Assembly (NCBI RefSeq): GCF_031180965.1
Contig: NZ_JAPSLH010000015.1
Location: 1 to 64,000, forward strand
Direction of reading: 5' to 3'
DNA: 64,000 bases
Source: Chelativorans sp.
GTDB lineage: Bacteria > Pseudomonadota > Alphaproteobacteria > Rhizobiales > Rhizobiaceae
Position 1 is the stretch's first letter, and each line of letters opens with the position of its first letter. Positions 1-11,816 of this stretch are shown here, piece after piece. Both the position numbers and the translations under genes were made by a program. Below the pieces are notes generated by a model. It made no database searches and was not told the DNA's origin. It saw only the letters and a list, made by a program, of their open reading frames with translations.

Positions 1-509
1 CCGGCACCGCCGGCCTGTCGCGGGCCCTCATCATGCCTCCAGGTACCGATCCCTGGAGGGGGAGGTTGCCGCCGCTCTCCCGAACACCCGGTGCGCATCC
101 GGTTCCCGCAAGAGCGATGGGAGGGATTGTAAGAGGGCTGCCGGGGGTGGGGATAAAATCTCAGGCGAAAAAATGCGGAAATCGTGCAGGAGCCTGTTTT
201 TGCTGCAGATTAATTTTGCGCAGCCGGGCGGCGGGGCCGATTTGATCACCCTGCTCGGCGGGCGGGCGGAGGGGGGAAGGATCGTCCCTAAGGGGTCCCT
301 TCACTTGCGACTACCTTCGGCCGGACGTTTTCCTGCCGGGGACCCCGCTGCCTCCAGCAGCTCCCCGGCATTCGAAGCCTTTCGCCGTGCCACTGGCACG
401 ACGAATTGGCTGCGCCAACCGGCTTTCTGCCCTCCGCTAGGGCTCCGGGCGTTCGAAACTCAAAAAGCCAAATCGTTGGCTTTTTGCCGGCCTTTCAGCC
501 GGACGTTTC
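1..509. other. Intergenic region downstream of ftsH with several palindromes
   Basis: No convincing gene is visible here on either strand; open frames lack any family resemblance and ribosome sites. The stretch holds an 8-bp inverted repeat at 36-43/52-59, a perfect 7-bp inverted repeat with a 1-nt centre at 386-400, two TTCGAA sites, two copies of a GCCGGACGTTT-type word near 319 and 498, and the ftsH terminator at 462-485. The mixture of palindromes resembles the intergenic repeat mosaics of rhizobial genomes, but no named family can be assigned. In relatives glmM follows ftsH; its start is not visible in these first 509 bases. Confidence 0.6.
462..485 (-). terminator. Intrinsic terminator after ftsH
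   Basis: A 10-bp perfect stem (462-471 with 476-485) with a 4-nt loop ends, read on the minus strand, in GGCTTTTT. It lies about 25 nt beyond the ftsH stop and should end the tol-tilS-ftsH transcript. The A-tract on the other side would allow it to work in both directions. Confidence 0.8.
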
Positions 510-2444
<1,935 letters not shown>

Positions 2445-2554
2445 CTGAGTTCCGTAGGTACGCCGAGGCCGGCATCATCGCCGCTAACATAGGGAGCAAG
2501 CGCAGGCTTGCCAAGCAGCCCGCCCTGGGGGAAGCCTGTTTCTGCGACACATGG

Positions 2555-3874
2555 TTATCCCATCGCTCGTTTGTGGCCTTCCCATGGCGACGGCGGAATC
2601 TCCCGCGCGCCGAGAAGGGCGGCGACGGCGCCGGCCGGAGCAAGGTCGAAGGACGGAAGAAGCCGCGCCCACGGCCCGGGCACCGGTTCGATGGAAACCT
2701 GCGGCAGCGAAGCGGCCAGCCCGACGAGGGGGCCGCCGGCATGAAGAGCGGGCTCGGCGGCCAGGGCGGCGCGGACCAGGCCGCGCGGGGCGTCCGTCGC
2801 GGGAAGCTCCGCCGTGCGCGCGTTCTCGGCGCCGAAAGCGGCAAGGGTGCCCTCCGGCAAGCTTTCTCTGACCGCGATGCGGTAGCGGCCGTCCCACAGC
2901 GTGCCGTCCGCCGCCGGAGAGGCGGGCAGGTTGCGCCGCTCGCGGTGGAAATAGACATCGCCGCGCCGGGCCGTGACCGCCGCACCGGACAGGGTGGCGC
3001 GGAAGCCCTGCTCTCCCGCTCGGCCGAGGAGCGCGGCGGCACGGTTAAGGTCAGGCAGATGCTCGGCGCCGCCCACGACGGCAAGCAGGATGCGGAAGGC
3101 GTAAAGGCCGGCCTCGCTGCCGGCGAGCGCTTCCAGCGGCACGCGGAGGAGGCCCGGAGCTGCTCTCTCAGCCGCAGCCTCGATGAGCCCGGCGGCCTCC
3201 AGCCCGAGCCGCTCCCGCGCCTCAGCAGCCGTGCGGGCGGCGGCGAGCAGTTCCCCGATCGCCGTCTCGTCGAGCGCGGCGCGGATGCGCGCTCGCTCGA
3301 AGCGCGGGTCGTGGTTGCTCGGGTCCTCCATCCAGGAGATGCCGCGCTCCCGCAGAAAGGCGCGGAGCGTCGCGCGCCGGGTGCCGAGGAGGGGCCGCAG
3401 AAACCACACGCCGCCATCGACAAGCGTGGCGGGGGCGATGCCGGCCGCCCCCCGGCCGCCGCCGCGCGCAAGGCGCATGGCCAGCGTCTCGGCCTGGTCG
3501 TCCGCCGTGTGGCCGGTGAAGACCAGCCCGGCGCCCGCCTCCCGCGCGGCCCGCGCCAGGAGCGCAAGCCGCGCCTCGCGCGCCGCCGCGGAAAGGCCGC
3601 TCGCCGGCTTGCCGCCCTCCCAGTTGAGCACGCGGTGGGCAATGCCGTGCGCCGCCGCTAGTCGGCCGACTTCACGCGCCTCGCCGGCCGAGCCGGCACG
3701 CAGGCCATGGTCGACCGTGACCGCGAGCAGCGAGGGGCCGCTGGCGATGGTCCTCAGATGTTCGTGAAGGAGGAAGAGGAGGGCGAGCGAGTCGCCGCCG
3801 CCGGAGACCGCCGCGAGAACCGTCCTGTGGCGGGCGAAGTCAATGCCGGAAAAGAGCGCGCCAGGAGCGCGCAC
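2555..3874 (-). CDS. tilS: tRNA(Ile)-lysidine synthase TilS
   Basis: Converts cytidine-34 of the tRNA-Ile CAU anticodon to lysidine, so that the tRNA reads AUA and is charged with isoleucine. The N-type ATP pyrophosphatase PP-loop is visible as SGGGDS at 24-29, followed by the conserved FTGHTADDQAET region that helps define TilS. At 439 residues it is in the usual alphaproteobacterial size range. It starts 2 nt after the cpoB stop on the same strand, so translation is probably coupled with cpoB, and ftsH follows downstream. This cpoB-tilS-ftsH order is typical of Rhizobiales. Confidence 0.94.
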   Translation of the reverse strand: MRAPGALFSGIDFARHRTVLAAVSGGGDSLALLFLLHEHLRTIASGPSLLAVTVDHGLRAGSAGEAREVGRLAAAHGIAHRVLNWEGGKPASGLSAAAREARLALLARAAREAGAGLVFTGHTADDQAETLAMRLARGGGRGAAGIAPATLVDGGVWFLRPLLGTRRATLRAFLRERGISWMEDPSNHDPRFERARIRAALDETAIGELLAAARTAAEARERLGLEAAGLIEAAAERAAPGLLRVPLEALAGSEAGLYAFRILLAVVGGAEHLPDLNRAAALLGRAGEQGFRATLSGAAVTARRGDVYFHRERRNLPASPAADGTLWDGRYRIAVRESLPEGTLAAFGAENARTAELPATDAPRGLVRAALAAEPALHAGGPLVGLAASLPQVSIEPVPGPWARLLPSFDLAPAGAVAALLGAREIPPSPWEGHKRAMG

Positions 3875-3876
3875 GC

Positions 3877-4875
3877 TCAGCAGCCCGCGAGCGCCTGCTC
3901 CTGCCTTATGCGCTCCTTGAGCGCTGAGGAGACGTCAGGGTAGCGATGGCCGATCTCCTGATAGGTGGCGCAGGCGACATCGCGCTGGTTCATCGCCGTG
4001 AGCGACACGCCGAGCTTCAGGAGCATCTCCGGCGCTTTCTTCGCATCGGGGAAATTGCGGTTCGCCTGGAGAAAGACCTCGGCGGCCTCGCGGTGGCGGT
4101 CCTGGCCGAGCATCGCCTCACCGAGCCAGAAATGGGCGTCGGCGGCATGTTCGCCCTCGGGGAACCTGTCGAGATACTGGCGGAAGCCCGCCTCGGCGGT
4201 GCGGTAGTCGCCGGACAGGATGAACTGATATGCGTTCTGGTAGATCTCGTTCGGATCGCCGGAGGGCGGCAGCGCCGCGACGACGGAACCGTCCGTGCCG
4301 GCAGCGGGCGTGCCCTGGAGCAGGTCGATCGGCTGGCTCGCGCCGCTCGCGACCACATTGCCGTTCTGGTCGAAGGTGATCGTGCCGAGCGCGCGCGGGG
4401 GGTCGCCCGGCGCGGGCGCGGCTCCCGCCGGCGGGACGGCGGGTTGCGCATTTGCCGCGGGCGGAACGGTGGCAACGGCGACACCCGGGAGGGGATCGGC
4501 GACCGCCGGGGCCGCCTGCTGTTGGCCGGGGGCGGGCGGCGCCAGCCGCTCGCTGCGCTGCTGCGGGGTCGTGCTGCCGCCGGCGGTGCCGCCTTCGAGC
4601 TCCTGGAAGCGGAACTCGGTATCCTCCTGCATGCGGCGAAGCTGATCCTGCATCTGCAGGATCTGGAAATTGAGCTCCTCGACGGTGCCCTTGAGACTGC
4701 GCACCTCTTCCTCCAGCGCCATCACGCGGGGATCGGTCACCTGGGCGGGGATGAGCTCGGCGCCCGGTTGCGCCGGCGGTGCACCGGGCAACTGGAAGGC
4801 GGCGGCAGGTCCGGCCGTCGTCAGGGCAAGGACGGCCAGCGCGGCAAGACCGCTTACAAAGATTCGGGACAGCAT
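3877..4875 (-). CDS. cpoB: Cell division coordinator CpoB (YbgF), Tol-Pal system
   Basis: Periplasmic protein that links Tol-Pal outer-membrane constriction with septal peptidoglycan synthesis. From the start chosen at 4875 the protein (332 residues) opens with a signal peptide ending in an Ala-rich region, then a coiled coil (MALEEEVRSLKGTVEELN onward), a Pro/Ala-rich linker, and C-terminal TPR repeats beginning near the motif NEIYQNAYQFI. An in-frame ATG at 4959 is less likely because it would put 28 charged residues before the signal peptide. It lies between pal and tilS in the minus-strand tol cluster, the expected place. Confidence 0.93.
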   Translation of the reverse strand: MLSRIFVSGLAALAVLALTTAGPAAAFQLPGAPPAQPGAELIPAQVTDPRVMALEEEVRSLKGTVEELNFQILQMQDQLRRMQEDTEFRFQELEGGTAGGSTTPQQRSERLAPPAPGQQQAAPAVADPLPGVAVATVPPAANAQPAVPPAGAAPAPGDPPRALGTITFDQNGNVVASGASQPIDLLQGTPAAGTDGSVVAALPPSGDPNEIYQNAYQFILSGDYRTAEAGFRQYLDRFPEGEHAADAHFWLGEAMLGQDRHREAAEVFLQANRNFPDAKKAPEMLLKLGVSLTAMNQRDVACATYQEIGHRYPDVSSALKERIRQEQALAGC

Positions 4876-5044
4876 TCTATCTCGCTCTCGACAAGGAAAG
4901 GATCGGGCGGGAGGCCCCCACCCGCCGTTACCTTTACCAAGCGCCGAGACTTCGGCCAAATTTTGATTTGGGCGATAGCAGAGGCGAACAGGGGCCCGAA
5001 GGGGATGCTTCCCCTATTCGCACCTCTTCGCTCTTTGCCGCCGC

Positions 5045-5587
5045 TCAGCTGCCGGCGCCGCTCAGCACCGTCACGGCGCGGCGGTTCTGCGACCAGCAGG
5101 AGATGTCGTCGCATACGGCGACGGGGCGCTCCTTGCCATAGGATATGGTGCGGATGCGGGAAGCATTGACACCCTGGGAGGCCAGGAAATCGCGCGCGGC
5201 GGCGGCGCGGCGGGCGCCGAGCGCCAGGTTGTATTCGCGTGTGCCGCGTTCGTCGGCATGGCCCTCGATGGTGATGGAATAGGACGGATACTGATTGAGC
5301 CATTGCGCCTGGCGCGCCAGCGTCGCCTGGGCATCGGCGCGGATGACGGAGGAATCCGTGTCGAAGAAGATGCGGTCGCCGATGGCCACCGTGAATTCCT
5401 GGCGCGAGCCCGGCGCCCCGGCCGCGCCGCCCAGACCGCCGGCGCCGCCCACGCCCGCCCCCGCGCCGAGGCCGAGGTCGGCGGCTGAATTGGGGACCTG
5501 CTGTTTCGAGCGGCACCCGGCCACGGCCAGGGCGGCAACCAGTGCGATGGCGACGGGATTTCTCGTCAGGGCTGCAATGCGGCGCAT
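5045..5587 (-). CDS. pal: Peptidoglycan-associated lipoprotein Pal
   Basis: Outer-membrane lipoprotein that binds peptidoglycan and, with TolB and TolA, keeps the outer membrane attached during division. The 180-residue protein has a lipobox ending AVAGC (lipidated Cys near residue 24), a Gly/Ala-rich spacer, and an OmpA-type C-terminal domain with GHADERGTREYN. The start is set at 5587 because AAGGAG lies about 9 nt upstream; the in-frame ATG at 5605 overlaps that ribosome site. It sits between tolB and cpoB. Confidence 0.95.
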   Translation of the reverse strand: MRRIAALTRNPVAIALVAALAVAGCRSKQQVPNSAADLGLGAGAGVGGAGGLGGAAGAPGSRQEFTVAIGDRIFFDTDSSVIRADAQATLARQAQWLNQYPSYSITIEGHADERGTREYNLALGARRAAAARDFLASQGVNASRIRTISYGKERPVAVCDDISCWSQNRRAVTVLSGAGS

Positions 5588-5733
5588 GCCGTCACTCCTT
5601 GGCATTCGAAGGTTTTTCTTCAGCGAGCAGTAACCATGCGACGGTTAATCTTCCGTTTCCGTCTGGCGCCCGGTCCGGGAATTGCTGCGATTCGGACGGT
5701 AGCGGAAATTGCGGCTGAAAGCGGGCCGCCGCC

Positions 5734-7050
5734 TTATTTCAGAAGCGGCGACCAGGCAGGATCCGAGGCGAAATTGGGCGTCGGTATCTGCTGCTCGTTG
5801 CGGCCGGTCAGATCGATCGAATAGAGCTTCGGCCCGGCGGAGCCCGCCTCCTGGCGGAAGAACATGATCACGCGGCCATTGGGCGACCAGGTCGGGCCTT
5901 CCTGCAGGAAACCGCTCGACAGGATGCGCTCGCCCGAGCCGTCGGTGCGCATGACGCCGATCTGGAACTCGTTGCCGCTCTGCTTGGTAAAGGCGATGAG
6001 GTCGCCGCGCGGCGACCAGACGGGGGTGGAATAGGTGCCGTCGCCGAAGGAGATGCGGCGCGGATTGGACCCGTCGGCGCCCATCGCATAGATCTGCGCG
6101 CGCCCGCCGCGGTCGGAGGTGAAGACGACCTGGCTGCCGTCCGGCGAATAGGAGGGCGAGGTGTCGATGGCGTTGGTGTCGGTCAGCCGCTGCGTGGTGC
6201 GCGTCCGCAGATCCATGGCGAAGATGTTGGAATTTCCGTCCTCGCGCAGAAGGCTCATGATGATCTTGTCGCCGGTCGGGTTGAAGCGCGGCGCGAAGGT
6301 CATGCCGGGGAAGTTGCCAACCAGCTCGCGCTGCCCGGTCTCGATCTGCAGGAGATAGACCTGCGGCTGGCCGCTCTCGTAGGACATATAGGTGATTTCC
6401 TGGCGCTCGGGCGAGAAGCGGGGCGTGAGCACGATGGCGCGCCCGTCGGTCAGGTATTTCGGATTGGCGCCGTCCTGGTCCATGAGGGCGAGCCGCTTCA
6501 CGCGGTTGTCGCGCGGGCCGGACTCATCCACATAGACGATGCGGCTGTCGAAATAGCCCTTCTCGCCGGTGAACTGCTCATAGATCCGGTCGGCGATGAT
6601 ATGGGCGATGCGACGCCAGTTCCTCTCCTCGGCGAAGAACTGCTCGCCGACGAGCTGTGTGCCGGCATAGGTGTCCCAGAGGCGGAATTCGGTCTTGAGG
6701 CGGCCGCCGGGTTCCTGCGTCACACGGCCCGTCACGATCGCCTGGGCGTTGATGACCTTCCAGTCCTCGAACCGCGGCGCGGCATCGGGATTGGAGATCT
6801 TCTCGATGAAGGCCGCCTGGTCGATGGGCGCGAACAGGCCGGAACGCCGCAGGTCGGCGGCGATGACGGAGGAGATCTGCGCGCCGTGGGCGCCGCCGGA
6901 CAAAAAGTCGGTGATGGCGATCGGCACCGGCTCGACGACGCCGCGGTTGACGTCGATCTCCACCAGCGCGCGTGCCGGCGCCAGGGTCAGCGCGACCAGC
7001 CCCACGGCGAGGCTCGCAATGGCCAAGGTCGCTCGGAGGAAGTTCTGCAT
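5734..7050 (-). CDS. tolB: Tol-Pal translocation protein TolB
   Basis: Periplasmic beta-propeller protein that binds Pal and is pulled on by TolA. The 438-residue protein has an N-terminal signal peptide ([20 protein letters not shown]), an N-terminal alpha/beta domain and a C-terminal six-bladed WD40-like propeller with repeated [18 protein letters not shown] and SPNGRVIMF strands. The start at 7050 places the signal peptide at the N terminus; an in-frame ATG at 7191 would lie inside tolA. It lies between tolA and pal. Confidence 0.96.
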   Translation of the reverse strand: MQNFLRATLAIASLAVGLVALTLAPARALVEIDVNRGVVEPVPIAITDFLSGGAHGAQISSVIAADLRRSGLFAPIDQAAFIEKISNPDAAPRFEDWKVINAQAIVTGRVTQEPGGRLKTEFRLWDTYAGTQLVGEQFFAEERNWRRIAHIIADRIYEQFTGEKGYFDSRIVYVDESGPRDNRVKRLALMDQDGANPKYLTDGRAIVLTPRFSPERQEITYMSYESGQPQVYLLQIETGQRELVGNFPGMTFAPRFNPTGDKIIMSLLREDGNSNIFAMDLRTRTTQRLTDTNAIDTSPSYSPDGSQVVFTSDRGGRAQIYAMGADGSNPRRISFGDGTYSTPVWSPRGDLIAFTKQSGNEFQIGVMRTDGSGERILSSGFLQEGPTWSPNGRVIMFFRQEAGSAGPKLYSIDLTGRNEQQIPTPNFASDPAWSPLLK

Positions 7051-7103
7051 CAGCTCATGCCTCTTGATGTTCCTTCGTGTTCGATGACCCGCCTCCAGGC
7101 GGG

Positions 7104-8159
7104 TCAGAACATCTCGGTTGGATCGAAATTGACGACGACCTCGTCCCAGCCGCCGCTGTATTTTTCCGCCGGCAGATTGTAGGGGGCGCATTGCAGGACG
7201 GCGCGGCGGGCGGATTCGGCCGCAGCACGCGCCACGCTCGAGCCGCCGGCCTGGATGATCTCCGGCCGTCCTTCGACGGCGCCGCTCGGATCGAGGCGGA
7301 ACTTGACCGACACTTTCAGGTTGTCGGCGTCGAGCGCGCCGGCCGGCACGTTCCAGCAGCGCTCGATCTGCGCCCTCAGCGCATCCATCTCGCTCTGCGT
7401 CAGTTTCTGCCCGCCGGTGGTCTCCCTGGCGCCCAGCGCCGCCTCCTGGGTCGAACGCTGCGCGCCGCCGCCGGAAGCTTTCTCCTTGTTGAGAAGGGCA
7501 GCCACCTGGTCGAGCAGTTCCTCGTCCTTCTTCTCGCTCCTGGCTTGCTGCTGCGCCGCCGGCTTGTCGGCCTCCTTGCGCTCGGGCGCCTTGGCGATCT
7601 GCGGCTTGGGCGGCTGCGGGCGAGCCTGCGGCACGGGCGCGGTAGTCGGCAGCTTCACGCTTTCCGCTTCCGCATTCTCGGCCACCATCGGCTCGGGCGC
7701 GGGATCCGGCTTTGCTTCCTGGCGCGGCTGCGGTTCGGGCTCGCGCTCGGCGGCGGGCACAGGAACATCCTGCGCCTCGGCCTCCAGCGTCTCCTTGACC
7801 GGATCTTCGGCGGGCTTGGGCTGCGGCTTCGGCGCGGGCGGCGGCTCGGAAGCCTGTTCGACGGGCTTCGGCTTTGCTTCGGGGGTGGGCGGCGGCTTCA
7901 GGTCAGTATCCGCCTCGCCCACCTTCTGCGCGTTCTCGACCGGGTCCGGCCGGCGGGTCGGCTTGGGCGCCGGCTTCGGAGCGGGCGGCGCTTCCTTTTC
8001 GCCCTGCTGGACCTGCGAGATGTCACCCACCGGGATGATGTCCACCGGCAGCGCCTCGACATCCGCCACTTCGAAGGCGCTCGGCGCAGAGAGCGAGAAA
8101 AGCCCAAAGCCGAGGAGCACCACGTGCAAGGTGACCGATGTGGCGAGACCGGTCTTCAT
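7104..8159 (-). CDS. tolA: Cell envelope protein TolA (TonB-like C terminus)
   Basis: Inner-membrane protein that spans the periplasm and transmits proton-motive energy from TolQR to TolB-Pal. The 351-residue protein has one N-terminal membrane segment (about 7-25), a long Pro/Glu/Lys/Ala-rich periplasmic arm (about 45-245), and a folded C-terminal domain with the pattern RCWNVPAGA and later [13 protein letters not shown], as in TolA/TonB C termini. It begins 4 nt after the tolR stop, so the two are likely coupled. Confidence 0.92.
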   Translation of the reverse strand: MKTGLATSVTLHVVLLGFGLFSLSAPSAFEVADVEALPVDIIPVGDISQVQQGEKEAPPAPKPAPKPTRRPDPVENAQKVGEADTDLKPPPTPEAKPKPVEQASEPPPAPKPQPKPAEDPVKETLEAEAQDVPVPAAEREPEPQPRQEAKPDPAPEPMVAENAEAESVKLPTTAPVPQARPQPPKPQIAKAPERKEADKPAAQQQARSEKKDEELLDQVAALLNKEKASGGGAQRSTQEAALGARETTGGQKLTQSEMDALRAQIERCWNVPAGALDADNLKVSVKFRLDPSGAVEGRPEIIQAGGSSVARAAAESARRAVLQCAPYNLPAEKYSGGWDEVVVNFDPTEMF

Positions 8160-8163
8160 GGCA

Positions 8164-8613
8164 TCAGCCGTCCTGTTCCTGCAGGGTCACTAGGCCGAGA
8201 TTGCGGAAGCCGGCGGCCGAGATGCGCGCCATCACGCGCATGACCGTACCGTAATCAGCCGCGCGATCGCCGCGCACATAGATGCGCTCCTCATAGCCCG
8301 CCTGGGCAATGGCCTGCAGCTTGGGCACGACTTCCTCGAGCGGAACCTCCGTCTCCTGAAGGTAGATCTGGCCCTCGCTGTTGACCGATACCGTGATCGG
8401 CTGCGTCTCCGAGTTCAGCGCCCTTGCCTGCGTCTCCGGCAGATCGATGGGCACGCCGACGGTGAGCAGCGGCGCCGCGACCATGAAGATGATCAGCAGA
8501 ACGAGCATCACGTCCACGAAAGGCGTGACATTGATTTCCGACATCAGGGCATGGCGCCGTCCGCGCCGCCGCCCGTTTCCGCCATTCCTCGGGGAGGCCA
8601 CGGACATGCCCAT
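8164..8613 (-). CDS. tolR: Tol-Pal subunit TolR (ExbD/TolR family)
   Basis: With TolQ it forms the proton channel that energises TolA. The 149-residue protein has the family pattern SEINVTPFVDVMLVLLIIFM, with the single membrane helix carrying the conserved Asp thought to conduct protons (family knowledge), followed by a periplasmic domain. The start codon overlaps the tolQ stop (TGATG at 8613), indicating translational coupling. Confidence 0.95.
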   Translation of the reverse strand: MGMSVASPRNGGNGRRRGRRHALMSEINVTPFVDVMLVLLIIFMVAAPLLTVGVPIDLPETQARALNSETQPITVSVNSEGQIYLQETEVPLEEVVPKLQAIAQAGYEERIYVRGDRAADYGTVMRVMARISAAGFRNLGLVTLQEQDG

Positions 8614-9341
8614 CAGGCATACTCCTCGACGCGTGCCTTGGGAGCGACCTTCTCGTCGATCTGGCGCGACAGGATGGCGGAGAACTCGTCGGCAAAACCT
8701 TCCATGCGGGCGGCAAGCTTGCCGGCATCCGAGGACAGCTTGTTATAGGCAATGACGGCGGGAATGGCGGCCAGGAGGCCCATGGCGGTGGCGAGCAGGG
8801 CCTCGGCGATGCCGGGGGCCACCACTGCCAGATTGGTGGATTTCGAGCCGGCGATCGCCTGGAAGGAGGTCATGATGCCGACAACCGTGCCGAAAAGGCC
8901 GATAAAGGGAGCCGAAGAGCCGATGGAGGCGAGGAAGCCGAGCTTGCCTTCAAGCCGCTCCATTTCCCGGGCGAGGGCGAGGTCCATGGCCTTGTCGATG
9001 CGCGTCTGCAGCCCGAGCGGAGAGCGCGCGCCCTTCTCGAAGCTCTTCTTCCACTCGCGCATGGCCGCCACGAAGATGGCTCCCATGCCGGTTGTCTTGC
9101 GCTCCGAGAGCGAGCGGTAGAGCTCTTCCAGCGATTGGCCGGACCAGAACACCTGCTCGAAGCGGTTGAAGGCCATGCGCATGCGCGCATAGGCCAAAAG
9201 CTTGTCCACGATGATCGCCCAGGTCCAGATCGAGGCGCCGAGGAGCCCAAGCATGACCAGCTTGACGACCCATCCGGCTTGCCAGAACAACGCCCAGATG
9301 GAGAGATCTCCACCCGGCGCGGCGAGCTCTACAGTTTCCAT
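8613..9341 (-). CDS. tolQ: Tol-Pal subunit TolQ (MotA/TolQ/ExbB proton channel)
   Basis: Polytopic inner-membrane component of the TolQR motor. The 242-residue protein has one membrane segment near residues 20-45 and two more in the second half (about 145-165 and 175-200), with the family motif GLFGTVVGIM. It is the first tol structural gene after ybgC; a 195-nt gap upstream (9342-9536) separates it from ybgC and could hold a promoter, though none can be pointed to with confidence. Confidence 0.95.
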   Translation of the reverse strand: METVELAAPGGDLSIWALFWQAGWVVKLVMLGLLGASIWTWAIIVDKLLAYARMRMAFNRFEQVFWSGQSLEELYRSLSERKTTGMGAIFVAAMREWKKSFEKGARSPLGLQTRIDKAMDLALAREMERLEGKLGFLASIGSSAPFIGLFGTVVGIMTSFQAIAGSKSTNLAVVAPGIAEALLATAMGLLAAIPAVIAYNKLSSDAGKLAARMEGFADEFSAILSRQIDEKVAPKARVEEYA

Positions 9342-9536
9342 GCCTTACAGTCCTCGTAAATCCGGGCGGCATTCATGCCGCTCCGTCCCCGTGCAGCGCC
9401 TTGCCTCACCCAACGAAGCCGCGGCGCCCCCCGAAATGCTTCAGCCGCGCCTTCTTCCGGTAAATTTTGGTCAAAGGAAGGCGCTAAAGCTCCGGGAAGG
9501 CCCTCCGAGATATGGCGGAGTATGGTTAACGCCGTA

Positions 9537-10055
9537 TTACGACGGACCAGTATTTGCGGAGGAGACTTCGCCCGACGTGCTCCCGGCTTGTTCCGGCCGC
9601 CTCAGGAAGACCGGGATCCACTCCTTCGGGAAGCGACGCGGCCTTCCGGATGCGCCGATAATGGCGGCCTCGACGCGCGCCGCGACCAGGATGTCCGCGC
9701 CGCGCAGGAGCCGCTGCCGCATGAAGATGCGCGCGCCGGAGATATCCTCGACTTCCGTCTCGACGGTGATGATGTCGTCGATGCGGGCAGGCTTGCGGAA
9801 GTCGATCTCCATGCGGCGGACGACCCAGGAGATGCGCTCGCCATGCCTTCCTTCGGCCAGCTCGGTGTGATGCACGCCGGATAGGCGCAGGAAGTCCGAA
9901 CGCCCGCGCTCGAGGAACTCCAGATAGCGCGCGTGATATACGACGCCGGTGAAATCCGTATCGGCGAAATAGACGCGCGCCATCAGCCGGTGGCCGGCGT
10001 CGGTGAGCTCGCCGCTGATGCCGGCGGCCAGCGGATCGGTGACGGCGTCAGCCAT
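9537..10055 (-). CDS. ybgC: Acyl-CoA thioesterase YbgC, Tol-Pal associated
   Basis: Hot-dog-fold thioesterase of the 4-hydroxybenzoyl-CoA thioesterase type, cytoplasmic, regularly encoded beside tol genes; its physiological acyl-CoA is not settled. The 172-residue protein carries the active-site signature YFADTDFTGVVYHARYLEF (catalytic Asp in ADTD). Compared with E. coli it has about 20 extra N-terminal residues and a variable C-terminal tail, common in Rhizobiales. It starts 28 nt after ruvB ends, so it may be cotranscribed with the ruv genes. Confidence 0.92.
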   Translation of the reverse strand: MADAVTDPLAAGISGELTDAGHRLMARVYFADTDFTGVVYHARYLEFLERGRSDFLRLSGVHHTELAEGRHGERISWVVRRMEIDFRKPARIDDIITVETEVEDISGARIFMRQRLLRGADILVAARVEAAIIGASGRPRRFPKEWIPVFLRRPEQAGSTSGEVSSANTGPS

Positions 10056-10083
10056 GCTTCATTGCCGTTGAGACCACCTGCGC

Positions 10084-11124
10084 TTATTCCTCCTCCTGGA
10101 AAAGGCTGATCTGCGCCTGAGAGAGCTCCTTCGGCGGGTTGAGACCGAGATGCTTCCACGCCTTGGCGGCAAGCACCCGGCCGCGCGGCGTGCGCTGGAT
10201 GAAGCCCTGCTGGATAAGATAGGGCTCGATGATGTCCTCGATGGCGTCGCGCGGCTCGGAAAGGGCCGCGGCGATGGTCTCGATTCCGACAGGCCCGCCG
10301 CCGAAATTTTCCACGATCATGCTGAGGTAGCGCCGGTCGAGCTGGTCGAGGCCGAGCGCATCCACTTCCAGTCGCAGGAGCGCGGCATCAGCGATTTCGC
10401 GTGTCACCTTCTCGGCGCCGGCCACCGACGCAAAATCGCGCACGCGGCGCAAGAGACGGCCGGCGATGCGCGGCGTCCCGCGCGCTCTCCGCGCGATCTC
10501 TTCCGCCCCGTCCTCGGTCAGCGGCAGGCCGAGAATGCGCGCGCCGCGCGTGACGATCGCCTTCAGCTCCTCGACCGTATAGAACTCGAGCCGGATCGGG
10601 ATTCCGAAGCGGTCGCGCAGCGGCGTGGTCAAGAGCCCAAGGCGGGTGGTAGCGGCGACCAGCGTGAATTTAGCGAGATCGATCTTCACCGAGCGGGCCG
10701 CCGGCCCCTCGCCGATGATGAGATCGAGCTGATAGTCCTCCATGGCGGGGTAGAGGATCTCCTCAACGGCCGGATTGAGCCGGTGGATCTCGTCGATGAA
10801 GAGCACGTCGCGCTCTTCCAGATTGGTGAGGAGGGCGGCGAGGTCGCCCGCTTTCGCGATGACCGGACCGGAGGTGGAGCGGAAATTGACGCCGAGCTCG
10901 CGCGCCATGATCTGCGCCAGCGTCGTCTTGCCGAGCCCGGGCGGGCCGACGAAGAGCACGTGGTCCAGCGCCTCGCCGCGCGCACGGGCGGCCTCGACGA
11001 AAACCTTCAGATTGGCGCGCGCGGTCTTCTGGCCGACGAACTCGTCCAGCGACTGCGGCCGCATCGTGGCATCGACATCCTCGCCGCGCTGGGCGGGGGA
11101 GATGATGCGGTCCGGATCGCTCAT
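10084..11124 (-). CDS. ruvB: Holliday junction branch migration helicase RuvB
   Basis: AAA+ motor that drives branch migration of Holliday junctions with RuvA. The 346-residue protein has Walker A GPPGLGKT at 60-67, a Walker B region ([10 protein letters not shown]), the sensor region and a C-terminal winged helix with the RTPRGR motif. Its ATG overlaps the stop of the upstream PIN toxin gene by four bases (ATGA at 11121-11124). It is separated from ruvA by a toxin-antitoxin pair, which is not the usual arrangement, and its translation may depend on that of the toxin gene. Confidence 0.97.
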   Translation of the reverse strand: MSDPDRIISPAQRGEDVDATMRPQSLDEFVGQKTARANLKVFVEAARARGEALDHVLFVGPPGLGKTTLAQIMARELGVNFRSTSGPVIAKAGDLAALLTNLEERDVLFIDEIHRLNPAVEEILYPAMEDYQLDLIIGEGPAARSVKIDLAKFTLVAATTRLGLLTTPLRDRFGIPIRLEFYTVEELKAIVTRGARILGLPLTEDGAEEIARRARGTPRIAGRLLRRVRDFASVAGAEKVTREIADAALLRLEVDALGLDQLDRRYLSMIVENFGGGPVGIETIAAALSEPRDAIEDIIEPYLIQQGFIQRTPRGRVLAAKAWKHLGLNPPKELSQAQISLFQEEE

Positions 11125-11519
11125 GCGAGGAGCTCCATGCCGGGGACGCGAGAGGCCGCACGGCGATCAAAAGTGACAGTACGGGTGCAGCCCGCCGCAT
11201 TGGACGAACAGGAGATCAGGTGGTCGGCAATGTCCGAGGACGATGGGTCGCCTGTCGCCAGGATTTGTTCCAGCCGCTCGCCGTGCTCGAATTGGAACTC
11301 CGCGCTTGCCACCAGCTGTCGTAAGGCGTCGAGAATCGTGGACCGTGAATATCCGAAACGCCGCCGTAGAACCCAGAGCGTCTCAAGCAGCGCAACCGTG
11401 CTCACATAGGCTGGATCGTCGGAGTTTCGTTGAGCAAAGAAGCGGCGAACGGCATCAGTCTGGCCAGCATTGTCAGCAACGAGTAACCTGACCAGCACAT
11501 TGGTGTCGATGCCGATCAC
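11121..11519 (-). CDS. PIN-domain ribonuclease toxin (VapC-like)
   Basis: Predicted Mg-dependent RNase toxin of a type II toxin-antitoxin pair; VapC toxins cut specific RNAs, often initiator tRNA or rRNA loops (family knowledge; target here unknown). With the GTG start at 11519, which overlaps the antitoxin stop as GTGA, the protein is 132 residues. The acidic PIN residues are visible: D5 in GIDTNVLV, E46 in LLETLW, D96/D99 in SSSDIADH, and D118 in TFDRR. All appear intact, so the toxin looks functional. An ATG at 11537 is possible but would overlap the antitoxin by 22 bases. The gene ends inside the ruvB start codon. Confidence 0.88.
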   Translation of the reverse strand: MIGIDTNVLVRLLVADNAGQTDAVRRFFAQRNSDDPAYVSTVALLETLWVLRRRFGYSRSTILDALRQLVASAEFQFEHGERLEQILATGDPSSSDIADHLISCSSNAAGCTRTVTFDRRAASRVPGMELLA

Positions 11520-11812
11520 TCGATCCCCTCGCGCCACTCGCGTATGATCCGTTCGTCCTCTTCCGCGGCTTGCTCCTCCGCAGCGTCTTGTATCGCGCGC
11601 TCCAATTCCTCGTCGCTCAAGCTGATGCCATTCGGCGGGGGACCGAGAATGCCGAACAGGTCGACCGCCCTGCGATTGCGTGGCCGCACCCAGGTCTTTC
11701 CGTTTTCCTCGACGAACTCGATGCGATCGCCAGGTTTCAATCCGTGCCGGTCACGGACCTCCTTGGGCACGGTGATCTGCCCCTTGGCAGTGATTTTCGC
11801 GAGCGCGCCCAT
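11516..11812 (-). CDS. AbrB/MazE/SpoVT-family antitoxin (VapB-like)
   Basis: Antitoxin partner of the adjacent PIN toxin. The 98-residue protein begins with a swapped-hairpin DNA-binding domain: AKITAKGQITVPKEVRDRHGLKPGDRIEF spans roughly residues 5-33, a close match to the AbrB-like fold. The C-terminal half is acidic (EEQAAEEDERI) and probably wraps the toxin. The 66-nt gap upstream to ruvA is full of TTAC/GTAA inverted repeats, consistent with autorepression. The stop overlaps the toxin GTG. Confidence 0.88.
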   Translation of the reverse strand: MGALAKITAKGQITVPKEVRDRHGLKPGDRIEFVEENGKTWVRPRNRRAVDLFGILGPPPNGISLSDEELERAIQDAAEEQAAEEDERIIREWREGIE

Positions 11813-11816
11813 TTCC

